Positions 24,954-32,696 of a stretch of DNA of 64,000 bases are shown one piece after another. The position numbers and the translations under genes were made by a program. The stretch lies in NCBI RefSeq assembly GCF_014287675.1, contig NZ_JACOPQ010000001.1, positions 248,001 through 312,000 on the forward strand, read 5' to 3'. The notes beneath the pieces are model-generated. The model saw nothing but the letters and a program-made list of their open reading frames with translations, had not been told where the DNA came from and did not search any database. Source of the stretch: Lawsonibacter faecis. Lineage in GTDB: Bacteria; Bacillota; Clostridia; Oscillospirales; Oscillospiraceae. The number at the start of each line of letters is the position of its first letter. Position 1 is the first letter of the stretch.

Positions 24954-26720
24954 TTACCCCTCAAAATCGGGTATTTTCCGTTTGCGCCGGACCGGACCGC
25001 CGGCCCTGGCCTGGTTGCGCTTGGCGATGCGCTCGCCGGCGAACTGGGCCGCCTTGGAGCCCTTGCGGGCCGGACGGCCCTCCTCCCGCTCCGACTCCGC
25101 CAGGCGGGTGGTGCGGGTGGGCCTGCCGCAGATCTTGCAGCCCTTCATGGTGTCCAGCACGTCCCCCACCCGGTCGGTGGGGATGCCCACCACCGAGAAC
25201 TCGGGGTAGATGTCGATTTTCCCCACTTCTTTGCCGGAGAGGCCGGAGCGCTCCGTGATGGCCCCCACCAGATGCTTGGGTTCCACCCGATTGGCCGATC
25301 CGATGTCCACCACCACGTCCCCATAGGCGGCGGGCCCGGCCTTCGCCTTGGGTACGCGGGACGGCTGGTCGCCCTCCCGGCGGGTCTCCCGGTTTGCCTT
25401 GCCGGCTGCCTCCGCCGGGAGCGCCGACTCCGGGAAGCGGAGGCTCAGCGCGGCGGCGGCGATGCGCTCGCCCGTATAGCCCCGCGCCGTCAGCTGCTCC
25501 ACCATGAACTCGTACCCATCCCCCGCCCCGGCCTCCAGGGCCCGGACGACGGTCTCCACGTTGCGCTGGTGCTCCCGCAGGCGGATCGCCTCCTGGGTGG
25601 GCAGGGGGTCCACCCGGATCTCCGACTTCACCGCCCGGGCCAGATTGCGCAGAATGCCCATCTGCCGTTTGCCGGAGAAGAGGGTGATGGAGCTGCCCGA
25701 CTTCCCCGCCCGGCCCGTCCGGCCGATGCGGTGGACATAGTACTCGGTATTCAGGGGGATATCGTAGTTGAAGACATAGTCCAGGTCGTTTACGTCGATG
25801 CCCCGGGCCGCCACATCCGTGGCGATGAGGATGTCCACCCGTCCCCGCTTGAATTCGTTCATCACCCTGGTGCGCTGGGGCTGCTTCATGTCGCCGTGGA
25901 TGCTCTCGGCACTGAAGCCGTGGGTGTTCAGATACTCCCCCAGCTCGTCCACCATGTGCTTGGTATTGCAGAAGATCAGCGCCCGGTTGGGCCGGTGATA
26001 CCGCAGCAGCAGATTCAGCGCCTCCATCTTCCTGCTGGCCGGGGCCTCCACACAGCTCTGGTCGATCTGCTCCAGAGTCACCTGGCTGGCGTTGATCTCC
26101 ACCGTCTGGGGGTTCATCTGGAAGGTCTTGGCCAGAGCCAGGATGGCCGGAGGCATGGTGGCGGAGAAGAGGACGGTCTGCCGCTCCTGCGGGGTGTCCT
26201 GCAGGATGGTCTCTATGTCCTCTTTAAAGCCCATGTTCAGCATCTCGTCGGCCTCGTCCAGGACAATCATCCGCAGGTGCTGGAGCTTAACGGTTCCCCG
26301 GCGCATATGGTCCATAACCCGGCCAGGGGTGCCCACCACAATGTTCGCCCGCCGGAGCTGAATAAACTGCCGCTCCATGTTGGCGCCGCCGTAGACCTCC
26401 GCCAGGCGAATGCCGGGCAGGAAGCGTGAGAGCTTGCGGATCTCCTCTCCCGCCTGCTGGGCCAGCTCCCGGGTGGGACAGAGGACCAGCACCTGAATGG
26501 TGACCTTCGCCTCCTGGGTGTCCACCGCCTCCAGGGCCGGGATGGCGAAGGCCGCCGTCTTGCCCGTGCCTGTCTGGGATTTGGCGATTACGTCCGCGCC
26601 GCTGCGGATGAGGGGGATTACCTGGGCCTGAATGGGAGTGGCGGCGGTGAAGCCCATGGCCTCAACCGACTTTTCAATCCGGGGGTCCAGTGCAAGCTCG
26701 GAAAATGGTACGTCTGTCAT
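24954..26720 (-). CDS. DEAD-box RNA helicase with DbpA-type RNA-binding domain
   Basis: The 588-residue helicase has all core motifs in order: Q motif, SQTGTGKT (48-55), PTRELAQQ, TPGR, DEAD (about 155), SAT, IFCNT, ATDVAARGID and HRIGRTGRAG, then a linker, a DbpA/CsdA-type RNA-binding domain (near residues 465-540) and a basic tail. Such proteins unwind RNA in ribosome assembly and in cold adaptation (CshA/DeaD/DbpA group); which of these it is cannot be settled by eye. ACGAGGAG precedes the start. The leader contains a hairpin whose arm is repeated at the ribosome binding site, suggesting switchable expression. Confidence 0.93.
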   Translation of the reverse strand: MTDVPFSELALDPRIEKSVEAMGFTAATPIQAQVIPLIRSGADVIAKSQTGTGKTAAFAIPALEAVDTQEAKVTIQVLVLCPTRELAQQAGEEIRKLSRFLPGIRLAEVYGGANMERQFIQLRRANIVVGTPGRVMDHMRRGTVKLQHLRMIVLDEADEMLNMGFKEDIETILQDTPQERQTVLFSATMPPAILALAKTFQMNPQTVEINASQVTLEQIDQSCVEAPASRKMEALNLLLRYHRPNRALIFCNTKHMVDELGEYLNTHGFSAESIHGDMKQPQRTRVMNEFKRGRVDILIATDVAARGIDVNDLDYVFNYDIPLNTEYYVHRIGRTGRAGKSGSSITLFSGKRQMGILRNLARAVKSEIRVDPLPTQEAIRLREHQRNVETVVRALEAGAGDGYEFMVEQLTARGYTGERIAAAALSLRFPESALPAEAAGKANRETRREGDQPSRVPKAKAGPAAYGDVVVDIGSANRVEPKHLVGAITERSGLSGKEVGKIDIYPEFSVVGIPTDRVGDVLDTMKGCKICGRPTRTTRLAESEREEGRPARKGSKAAQFAGERIAKRNQARAGGPVRRKRKIPDFEG

Positions 26721-26724
26721 AGGT

Positions 26725-26787
26725 CTCCTCGTTTCAATAAGATAGTATCAATGGCAAAATAAAAAACGAGGATAAACTCCTCGTTTC
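26725..26787 (-). promoter_or_regulatory. Leader hairpin/RBS repeat of the DEAD-box gene (candidate switch)
   Basis: On the minus strand GAAACGAGGAG occurs twice: as the 5' arm of a 9-base-pair hairpin (26786-26764, loop GTTTA) followed by TTTATTTT, and again over the Shine-Dalgarno (26735-26725). The single anti-arm TCCTCGTTT can pair with either copy, giving a terminator-like hairpin or a hidden ribosome binding site. Confidence 0.6.
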
Positions 26788-26822
26788 AGTCTAAACCAAT
26801 ATGAAGTCGATTATACCGAAAC

Positions 26823-26851
26823 AGTATACCACGTCTGCTGTGGTTTGTCAA
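26823..26851 (-). promoter_or_regulatory. Sigma-A promoter of the DEAD-box gene
   Basis: Minus-strand TTGACA (26851-26846) and TATACT (26828-26823), 17 bases apart, predict a leader of about 95 bases. Confidence 0.85.
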
Positions 26852-26917
26852 AGATAATCGGTGCCTCCCTCCATAAATCGGTATCGCTGAGCGAAACTCC
26901 GCCGCTTTTCGATAACA

Positions 26918-26946
26918 TTGTAATGGACGGCTCCATATGCTAAAAT
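26918..26946 (+). promoter_or_regulatory. Sigma-A promoter of the 26976 gene
   Basis: TTGTAA (26918-26923) and TAAAAT (26941-26946) with a 17-base spacer, 29 bases before the start codon. Confidence 0.65.
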
Positions 26947-26975
26947 TAATAGAAACGGCGTGAAGGGGTGGCGAA

Positions 26976-27323
26976 ATGACACTATACAGGCCTGTGGGTG
27001 AGCAGGAGCGCATTTTGATTGAGGAGAGCGGATATACCGCCTTTCCTCCGCGCCTACCCGGGCAGCCGATATTTTACCCTGTACTCAACGAGCAATATGC
27101 AACCGAAATCGCCGGCAGATGGAATACCAAGGACATCAATTCAGGGTTTAAAGGTTATGTCACCCGCTTTCAGATAGACGACCATTTTATTGGGAAATAT
27201 GAAGTGCGGACTGTGGGCAGAGCCTATCACCAGGAATATTGGATTCCAGCGGAAGACTTAGAGGCATTTAACCGGCATATCGTAGGTACAATTGAAGTCA
27301 TCAAAACAATCGGCGAGACATAA
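26976..27323 (+). CDS. Conserved hypothetical protein ('ADP-ribosylation/crystallin J1'-named family)
   Basis: The 115-residue soluble protein has segments I recognise from a family usually deposited under the uninformative name ADP-ribosylation/crystallin J1: an N-terminal YRPVG, FPPRLPGQPIFYPVLNEQYA (about residues 24-43) and the C-terminal HQEYWIPAEDLEAFNRHIVG. GAAGGGG precedes the start, and a promoter is visible. It is not an ADP-ribosylglycohydrolase by any motif I can see. Function unknown. The following 168 bases (27324-27491) hold no gene I can support. Confidence 0.75.
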   Translation: MTLYRPVGEQERILIEESGYTAFPPRLPGQPIFYPVLNEQYATEIAGRWNTKDINSGFKGYVTRFQIDDHFIGKYEVRTVGRAYHQEYWIPAEDLEAFNRHIVGTIEVIKTIGET

Positions 27324-27491
27324 GGGAACGTACAGGGCAGCACAATGGGTAACCGACCGATATTTTAGCGGGGCGTTCCGGGTACAGGCTCAGAACAGTA
27401 TCCACGTAAAGGGCAAATTTCGCCCACCGGAGACAGCCGACTGAGTTGGCGGGCCACGGCATGTGGCAGATTAGATATTGGGGGCATCTGC

Positions 27492-27761
27492 ATGGCAGCA
27501 ACGACGACTCACGGTGAGAACCAGCTTCTTGTCAATTTGGATAAGCTGCATACGACCAAGCTGGGTGTCGACCGTATCCAAAGGAACCTTTCCCTTTGGG
27601 ACGTGGGGGACATCGTGAGCTGGTGCATTGAGCAGATTAAGGCGTCCGGCAGTGAGATTACGCGGGAAGGCAAAAATTGGTACGTGCTGACCGGCGGCTT
27701 TAGACTCACGGTCAACGCGTACAGCTATACCATTATCACGGCGCACAGGCTGAAAACGTAA
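27492..27761 (+). CDS. DUF3781-family small protein
   Basis: The 89-residue protein has the features of DUF3781: LLVNLDKLHTTKLGVDRIQRNL at the N-terminus and NWYVLTGGFRLTVNAYSYTIITAH at the C-terminus. The family is common in clostridia and has no known function. No strong ribosome binding site precedes ATG 27492 (GGGGGC only), so the start is less sure than the frame. Confidence 0.8.
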   Translation: MAATTTHGENQLLVNLDKLHTTKLGVDRIQRNLSLWDVGDIVSWCIEQIKASGSEITREGKNWYVLTGGFRLTVNAYSYTIITAHRLKT

Positions 27762-27823
27762 TGTTTTCAGCCTGCGCGCCTGGTTGTATTCCCATATCCC
27801 GCGCTCAGCATCGGCGCCATGTC

Positions 27824-27854
27824 AAAGGGCCGCGGACAACCGCGGCCCTTTTTT
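27824..27854. terminator. Bidirectional terminator between DUF3781 and dpaB
   Basis: AAAGGGCCGCGG pairs with CCGCGGCCCTTT over ACAA, with T6 on the plus side; dpaB ends 7 bases beyond on the other strand. Confidence 0.88.
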
Positions 27855-27860
27855 CACAGC

Positions 27861-28442
27861 TCAGCCCAACAGGAGGGGCTGAATCTGCTCGCCCTTCCGG
27901 GCCGCCTCAATAGTCTCGGGGATTTTGGTGAAGTCCGCCACCAGCGAGGTGGGCTTCTTCGCCGGATCATCCTGCCTGAACGGCACGAAGTACACGTTTT
28001 TCTTGTCCAGCAGGGTTCCGATATTCTTGGCGGAGCCGCTGAGTCCGTCGTTTGTGGAGACGGCAATGATCAGCGGCCTGCCATTGCGCAGATGGGCCTT
28101 GGCCGCCATAGTCACCGAGGAATCGGTGATCCCGGTGGCCAGCTTTGCCAGGGTGTTGCCCGTGCAGGGGCAGATGACCATAACGTCCAGCAGCTTTTGG
28201 GGCCCGATGGGCTCGGCGGCCTTGATGGAGTCAATGGGCCTCTTGTCGCAGATGCGCTGCATCTCCTTCATAAAGTCGTGGGCCGCTCCGAAGCGGGTAT
28301 CCGTGGCCGCGCTCTTCTCGGAGATGATGGGGGTCACGTCGCTGTAGCGCCGCTTGACCTCCTCCAGGGCCGTCATGGCCATGTCGTATGTACAGAAGGA
28401 ACCGCAAAAGGCAAATCCTACCCTCAGCTCTTCCATGCTCAC
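27861..28442 (-). CDS. dpaB: Dipicolinate synthase subunit B
   Basis: The 193-residue flavoprotein-fold protein (GFAFCGSFCTYD at the N-terminus, CPCTGNTLAKLATGITDSSVTMAAKAHLR near residue 91) is the B subunit of dipicolinate synthase (SpoVFB). With DpaA it makes dipicolinic acid from dihydrodipicolinate in the mother cell during sporulation. Its start overlaps the stop of dpaA by four bases, so the pair is translationally coupled. It shows that the organism forms, or recently formed, endospores. Confidence 0.95.
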   Translation of the reverse strand: MSMEELRVGFAFCGSFCTYDMAMTALEEVKRRYSDVTPIISEKSAATDTRFGAAHDFMKEMQRICDKRPIDSIKAAEPIGPQKLLDVMVICPCTGNTLAKLATGITDSSVTMAAKAHLRNGRPLIIAVSTNDGLSGSAKNIGTLLDKKNVYFVPFRQDDPAKKPTSLVADFTKIPETIEAARKGEQIQPLLLG

Positions 28443-29311
28443 ACTCCTAACTCACTCAACATATTGTAGATGGTGTTTTTGATGGCCCGTCCCGCGCTCA
28501 CCGGCGCCACCTTTCCGGGCAGGGACAGGGCCCAGATGGCCCGCACGCCCAGCCGTGTCGCCGCCTCAAAGTCCACCCCGCCGGGCTTGGAGGCCAGGTC
28601 GATCACCAGACACCCGGGTTTCAGGTCCCTCAGTTCCTTTTCGCTCAGGACCCGTGCGGGAACGGTGTTGACTACCAGGTCGTACCCGCACAGCCAGCCC
28701 ACCAGCGCTCCCGTCTGCTCCACGCCGTAGCCCATTGCCTCGGCCCACGCCAGGTCCGCGAACTTCCGGGCGGCGACGCTCACCTTGGCGCCCAGAGCCG
28801 CGAAACGCTGGGCGGTCACCTTGCCCACCCTTCCGTAGCCGATGACCAGCACCCGAGCGCCGTGAAGGGTAACGGGCAGTTCCTCCAGGGCGATTTGAAG
28901 CGCTCCCTCGGCGGTGGGTACCGCGTTGGCCACCGCCAGCTCCTCCCGCTGGAAATAGTCCCGGAGCATCAGTCCCCGCTCTGCCGCCAGGGTGGCGGAG
29001 CTCTGGGAGATCCGTCCGGCGCAGAGGACCTGTCCGGGCCGGAAGGCGTTGAAAATTTCCGCCAGCGGGTGCCGCCCGGCGGAGAGGGGGGCGTTGAGAA
29101 GGCTCCCCTCCCCCTCCACAGGCAGGGGGAGCACCACGCAGTCGGCCAGGGCCGCCCCCTCCAGGGTCTCCTCGCTGAGCACCCCATAGAGCTCCGGCCC
29201 GCGTTCAAGGGCATAGGTATGTACCGTATGTCCGTCGTCCGAGAGCAGTTCCGCCAGCTTCGCCTGACGCATATCGCCGCCGACCACCCAGATATTCATT
29301 TCATGTTTCAT
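28439..29311 (-). CDS. dpaA: Dipicolinate synthase subunit A
   Basis: This 290-residue protein has two Rossmann-like regions: IWVVGGDMRQAKLAELL at the N-terminus and VLVIGYGRVGKVTAQRFAALGAKV near residue 150, as in SpoVFA. It is the NAD(P)-binding subunit that oxidises dihydrodipicolinate. ATG 29311 is preferred because GGAGGG lies 7 bases upstream; an in-frame ATG at 29326 abuts its only possible ribosome binding site. Expression in the mother cell under a late sigma factor is expected, but I see no clear sigma-K promoter. Confidence 0.95.
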   Translation of the reverse strand: MKHEMNIWVVGGDMRQAKLAELLSDDGHTVHTYALERGPELYGVLSEETLEGAALADCVVLPLPVEGEGSLLNAPLSAGRHPLAEIFNAFRPGQVLCAGRISQSSATLAAERGLMLRDYFQREELAVANAVPTAEGALQIALEELPVTLHGARVLVIGYGRVGKVTAQRFAALGAKVSVAARKFADLAWAEAMGYGVEQTGALVGWLCGYDLVVNTVPARVLSEKELRDLKPGCLVIDLASKPGGVDFEAATRLGVRAIWALSLPGKVAPVSAGRAIKNTIYNMLSELGV

Positions 29312-29531
29312 GGATGCACCCTCCATTCCTCCCTGCGCGGAAAGCCGTGCGGGGAGCCCTGTCTATACTCAAACTGCCGGGAAAGCCTCACGCAATTGTA
29401 AGGCCCCGCTCCCGGGACCGAAGCGCCTGACGGCGCGGCGCGCGGGCCTGCCGATGGCCCCCGCCCGCCGCTCACCGTGACTGTTCTATCCTATTCACAT
29501 CATGTGAAAGGGTGCGGGAATTCAGGCTGCG

Positions 29532-29585
29532 CAAAGCAGAAAAGGGACGCGCTGCAAGAATGCAGCGCGTCCCTTTTCTGCTTTG
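29532..29585. terminator. 54-base perfect hairpin at the end of the VOC gene
   Basis: Two 25-base arms without mismatch enclose AGAA. On the minus strand it follows the VOC stop codon at once; the arms hold AAAAGGG/CCCTTTT but no clean T tract follows. Confidence 0.75.
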
Positions 29586-29586
29586 G

Positions 29587-30018
29587 TCAGACAATCAGCA
29601 TATCCCGCTCGTCAAACTTGCTGCGCGGGCCCCACGCGACCTCCCAATAGTACCCGTCCGGATCGGCAAAGTAGGCGTGGAACCCGCCCCAGAAGACGTC
29701 CTGCGGCTCCTTCACGATAACCGCGCCCGCACGCCTCGCCAGCTCCACCGTCTCAATTACCTCCTCCTTCGTCCGCACGTTGTAGGCGAGGGTGATTCCG
29801 CCGAACCCGCCTCCGATTGCCGGCGGATTGCGCGGGTCGATGTCCTCAGCCAGAAGCTGCAGCGGGTAAAGCTCCAGAATGGTCCCCGGTGTGCTGAAAA
29901 AAATCACGTCCGGGTGGTCGCTCGTCTCGTCGGTCTGAAACCCCAGGCCGTCGCGGTAAAAGCGGATGGACCGGGCCATATCCCGTACTCCCAGACAAAC
30001 TACATTCATTCGATTCAT
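29587..30018 (-). CDS. VOC-family (glyoxalase/bleomycin-resistance-like) protein
   Basis: The 143-residue protein shows the paired beta-alpha-beta-beta-beta units of the vicinal oxygen chelate fold: MNVVCLGVRDMARSIRFYRDGLGF at the start, FFSTPGTILELYP in the middle and the C-terminal YFADPDGYYWEVAW ending with the metal-ligand glutamate. The exact substrate is open: lyase, dioxygenase or binding protein. ATG 30018 follows GGAGGAG at good distance. It is near the WYL regulator on the same strand, 106 bases apart, which may control it. Confidence 0.85.
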   Translation of the reverse strand: MNRMNVVCLGVRDMARSIRFYRDGLGFQTDETSDHPDVIFFSTPGTILELYPLQLLAEDIDPRNPPAIGGGFGGITLAYNVRTKEEVIETVELARRAGAVIVKEPQDVFWGGFHAYFADPDGYYWEVAWGPRSKFDERDMLIV

Positions 30019-30124
30019 GCCGTCGAACTCCTCCAATCAGTCGGAGCGCATCCAAATAGGAGTGAAATGCGTTAAACGCTCCGTAATAACTGAATGGTAC
30101 CAGACGAAACACGACAGCTATATG

Positions 30125-31027
30125 TCATGTTTCATTATCATTCTTTAAAATTTCCTCCGCAGCCTGTCTTATCCGCCGCCGCAGATCCTCCGGCGCGGTC
30201 ACCCGGGCCGCGCCGCCGAAGGACAGCAGCCACTCCGCCGCGCGTTCCGGACCGGTAAATCCCAGCTCCGCCTCCAGCCGTCCGTCCGGGAGGACGGTGT
30301 AGCAGTCCGGGCCGTACTCCTCCACCAGCCTGTACTTCATCTGCGGGTCAAAGCTTGCCGTAATCCGGTAGCCGTCCGCAAGACGCGCGCAGAAGCGCCC
30401 CGCCTCTTCGGGGAACTCCCGGGGCCGGTACCCCTCTTCCAGCAGCTCCAGCTCCCACAAGCGCTGGAGCTTGTAGAGCCTAAAGCCCTGCCGCCGGACG
30501 CAGTAGCCGTACAGATACCAGTCCGACCAGTGGAAGATTACGCGGTACGGCTCCACCCGCTTCTCCTCCTCCCCCTTGGGGTAATAATAGTGGAAGGTGA
30601 CGAGCTTCCTTTTCCGCACTGCCTCCCGCAGCAGCTGGATTTTCTCCGGCAGGCTGGCTTTATAGAAAGAGGAGAGATTAATCGCCAGTTCTTCTTCCAG
30701 GGGAAGCTCCCGCTTTCCGCCGGCCAGCTTCTCCGCCAGGCCGGGAGAGCGGGGCGTCACGCTCTCCAGCGTCCGCAGGCCGGTCAGGATATTCCGCAGC
30801 TCGTCCACGGTAAAGACGGAGGCGTCCAGCCGGAAGCCCTCCATGAGCGCAATCCCGCCGCCCTTTCCCTGTGTGGTGACGATGGGGATGCCCGCCCGGC
30901 AGATATCTTCAATATCCCGGTTGATGGTCCGGCGGGAGACCTCGAACCGCTCGGCCAGATAGGGCGCGGTCACCCGCTTGTTCTGCTGGAGCACGGCGAT
31001 GATGCCGAGCATACGGTCGGTTTTCAT
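30125..31027 (-). CDS. HTH/WYL-domain transcriptional regulator (YafY family)
   Basis: The 300-residue regulator has an N-terminal winged helix (MLGIIAVLQQNKRVTAPYLAERFEVSRRTINRDIEDI, about residues 5-41), GKGGGIAL before the middle region, and a WYL domain around residues 135-205 (HWSDWYLYGYCVRRQGFRLYKLQRL) with the C-terminal extension. WYL domains sense ligands, often nucleic-acid related. GAGGAG precedes ATG 31027, which leaves the arginine-rich frame upstream untranslated. It is divergent from the SLC13 permease across 214 bases, so it could regulate the catabolic island, although the LysR gene is the more obvious candidate. Confidence 0.9.
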   Translation of the reverse strand: MKTDRMLGIIAVLQQNKRVTAPYLAERFEVSRRTINRDIEDICRAGIPIVTTQGKGGGIALMEGFRLDASVFTVDELRNILTGLRTLESVTPRSPGLAEKLAGGKRELPLEEELAINLSSFYKASLPEKIQLLREAVRKRKLVTFHYYYPKGEEEKRVEPYRVIFHWSDWYLYGYCVRRQGFRLYKLQRLWELELLEEGYRPREFPEEAGRFCARLADGYRITASFDPQMKYRLVEEYGPDCYTVLPDGRLEAELGFTGPERAAEWLLSFGGAARVTAPEDLRRRIRQAAEEILKNDNET

Positions 31028-31100
31028 ACAGGTCTCCTCCTCTGCGCGGCGCCGGCGACGCCGCGTCTGCATAAAATCCGCTTGCCGCTACCCAAATTCC

Positions 31101-31155
31101 CGTTACCCAATTAACGCAATCAACTATTGGACGGTAGCGCCCCATTCATTATACA
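31101..31155 (+). promoter_or_regulatory. Promoter and shared operator of the SLC13 permease
   Basis: CGTTACCCAATTAACG (31101-31116) is an inverted repeat; seven bases on, CTATTGGACGGT (31124-31135) contains -35 TTGGAC, and 17 bases beyond lies -10 TATACA (31150-31155). The 35-base block 31101-31135 recurs on the minus strand at 40275-40241 with 28 identities and identical spacing. CAATCGGTT follows at 31154-31162. Confidence 0.75.
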
Positions 31156-31241
31156 ATCGGTTTGTACAAAGAGAGAGGCCTTCTCTGACACACTGCATCA
31201 ACCGCGCAACCGTTAATTGGAGAAGAAAGGGATGTGTGCCA

Positions 31242-32696
31242 ATGACCACCCTGGCGAAAAAACAGCCAAAGGACACCGCGTATTACATCAAAAGCGCTAT
31301 CGGAATTTTCCTGATGTTCGGCTTCGGCTACCTGCCCCCCATCGCCCCCCTGAGCCACCTCGGTATGCAGATCCTCGGCATCTTTGTGGGTCTGATTTTC
31401 CTGCTGTGTACCGTCTCCATCGTATGGCCCAGCATGCTGGCGGTCATCGCCCTGGGCATGACCGAGTACTGCACGGTGGCAGAGGCCGTCTCCTCCGGCT
31501 TCGGCAGCGAGCTGGTGTGGATGATGCTCATGATGCTCATTCTCTCCGAGGGCATGGCCACAAGCGGCATGGGCGAGATCATCGCCCGCTGGATCATCAC
31601 CCGGAAATTCCTCAACAAGCGGCCCTTCCTCTTTACCTTCGTGTTCATGTGGGGCATGGGCATCTGCTCCCTGCTGGTCGGCTCCATCGTGGTGGTGCTG
31701 ATGTCCTGGTCCATCTTCTACTCCATCGCCGAGATCGTGGGCTATAAGAAGGGCGAGCGGTACAGCACCATGATGATCATCGGCTGCTTCCTCTCGGCCA
31801 TATTGTTCGAGGGCCTGCTGGCCTTCCTGAACTGGCTGCCCGCCTTCTGCCTGACCTATCAGAACATGACCGGCGTGGGCATCAACTACGTCACCTACTT
31901 CATCATCGGCTTCATCGTGGCCACCCTCATGATTTTCCTCAGCGTGCTGGCCATGAAATTTATCTTCAAGTGCGATTTCAGCAAGCTCAACAACATCGAT
32001 GTGGAAGCCCTCAAAAGCGAGGGCATCGGCAGGCTCAACTTCCGCCATAAGTTCTATCTGGTCTGCTTCGGCCTCATCGTGGCCTACGTGATTCTGACCA
32101 CGGTGCTCCCCGCAGACTTCTTCCTCACCGTCCTGCTGAACACCGTCACCCAGACCGGCTGGTTCACCATTGTGCTGGTGGTGGCCGTGGTCATCCGCCA
32201 CGAGGGCAAGCCCGTGCTGGACTTCGCCGAGATCGCCAAGACCGGCGCCAACTGGAACATTCTGATGATGTGCGCCTCCGTCATCCCCGTGGCCCGCGCC
32301 CTCACCAGCGACGGCACCGGCGTCACCGAGCTTATCAACAACCTGCTCTCCCCCATCTTCGGCAGCATGGGTCCCATCATGTTCATCATCACCGTCATGA
32401 TCGCCATGATGATTCTCACCAATATCGGCAGCAACATGGCCACCAGCATCATCGTCGTCACCGTGGTCCTGCCCTTCGTGAGCAAGTACTACTTCTCCCC
32501 CGCCATCATCGGCATGGCCATTCTGCTCATTGCCAACCTGGGCTTTATCTTCCCCGGCTCCTCCGGCATGGCGCCCTTCCTCTACAGCAACAAGTGGATT
32601 GAGGTCAAGGATATCTATAAATACGGCCTAGTCTACTGCGTCATCTTCCTGATTGCCGCCATTCCCACCTTCATCGTCGCCTCCTACATCATCTGA
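31242..32696 (+). CDS. SLC13/DASS-family anion permease
   Basis: The 484-residue membrane protein has roughly twelve hydrophobic spans in two halves, with re-entrant-type segments (MMLILSEGMATSGMGEII and NIGSNMATSIIVVTVVLP near residue 405; SNM(A/T)TS resembles the SNT motif of DASS proteins). The family imports di- and tricarboxylates or sulfate, usually with sodium. ATG 31242 has only a weak GAAAGGG upstream. It opens the catabolic island and probably imports its carboxylate substrate. Its last 69 coding bases overlap the 3' end of the convergent LysR gene. Confidence 0.88.
   Translation: MTTLAKKQPKDTAYYIKSAIGIFLMFGFGYLPPIAPLSHLGMQILGIFVGLIFLLCTVSIVWPSMLAVIALGMTEYCTVAEAVSSGFGSELVWMMLMMLILSEGMATSGMGEIIARWIITRKFLNKRPFLFTFVFMWGMGICSLLVGSIVVVLMSWSIFYSIAEIVGYKKGERYSTMMIIGCFLSAILFEGLLAFLNWLPAFCLTYQNMTGVGINYVTYFIIGFIVATLMIFLSVLAMKFIFKCDFSKLNNIDVEALKSEGIGRLNFRHKFYLVCFGLIVAYVILTTVLPADFFLTVLLNTVTQTGWFTIVLVVAVVIRHEGKPVLDFAEIAKTGANWNILMMCASVIPVARALTSDGTGVTELINNLLSPIFGSMGPIMFIITVMIAMMILTNIGSNMATSIIVVTVVLPFVSKYYFSPAIIGMAILLIANLGFIFPGSSGMAPFLYSNKWIEVKDIYKYGLVYCVIFLIAAIPTFIVASYII

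Noticed and set aside
27324..27491. A possible gene remnant between two small proteins
   Set aside because: Short readable stretches are broken by stops, and I recognise no family, so I cannot support a pseudogene.
29312..29531. A late-sporulation promoter upstream of dpaA
   Set aside because: No sequence convincingly matches sigma-K or sigma-E elements.
30125..31027. The WYL regulator as a CRISPR- or phage-defence-associated gene
   Set aside because: No defence genes are adjacent; its neighbours are a VOC protein and the catabolic island.
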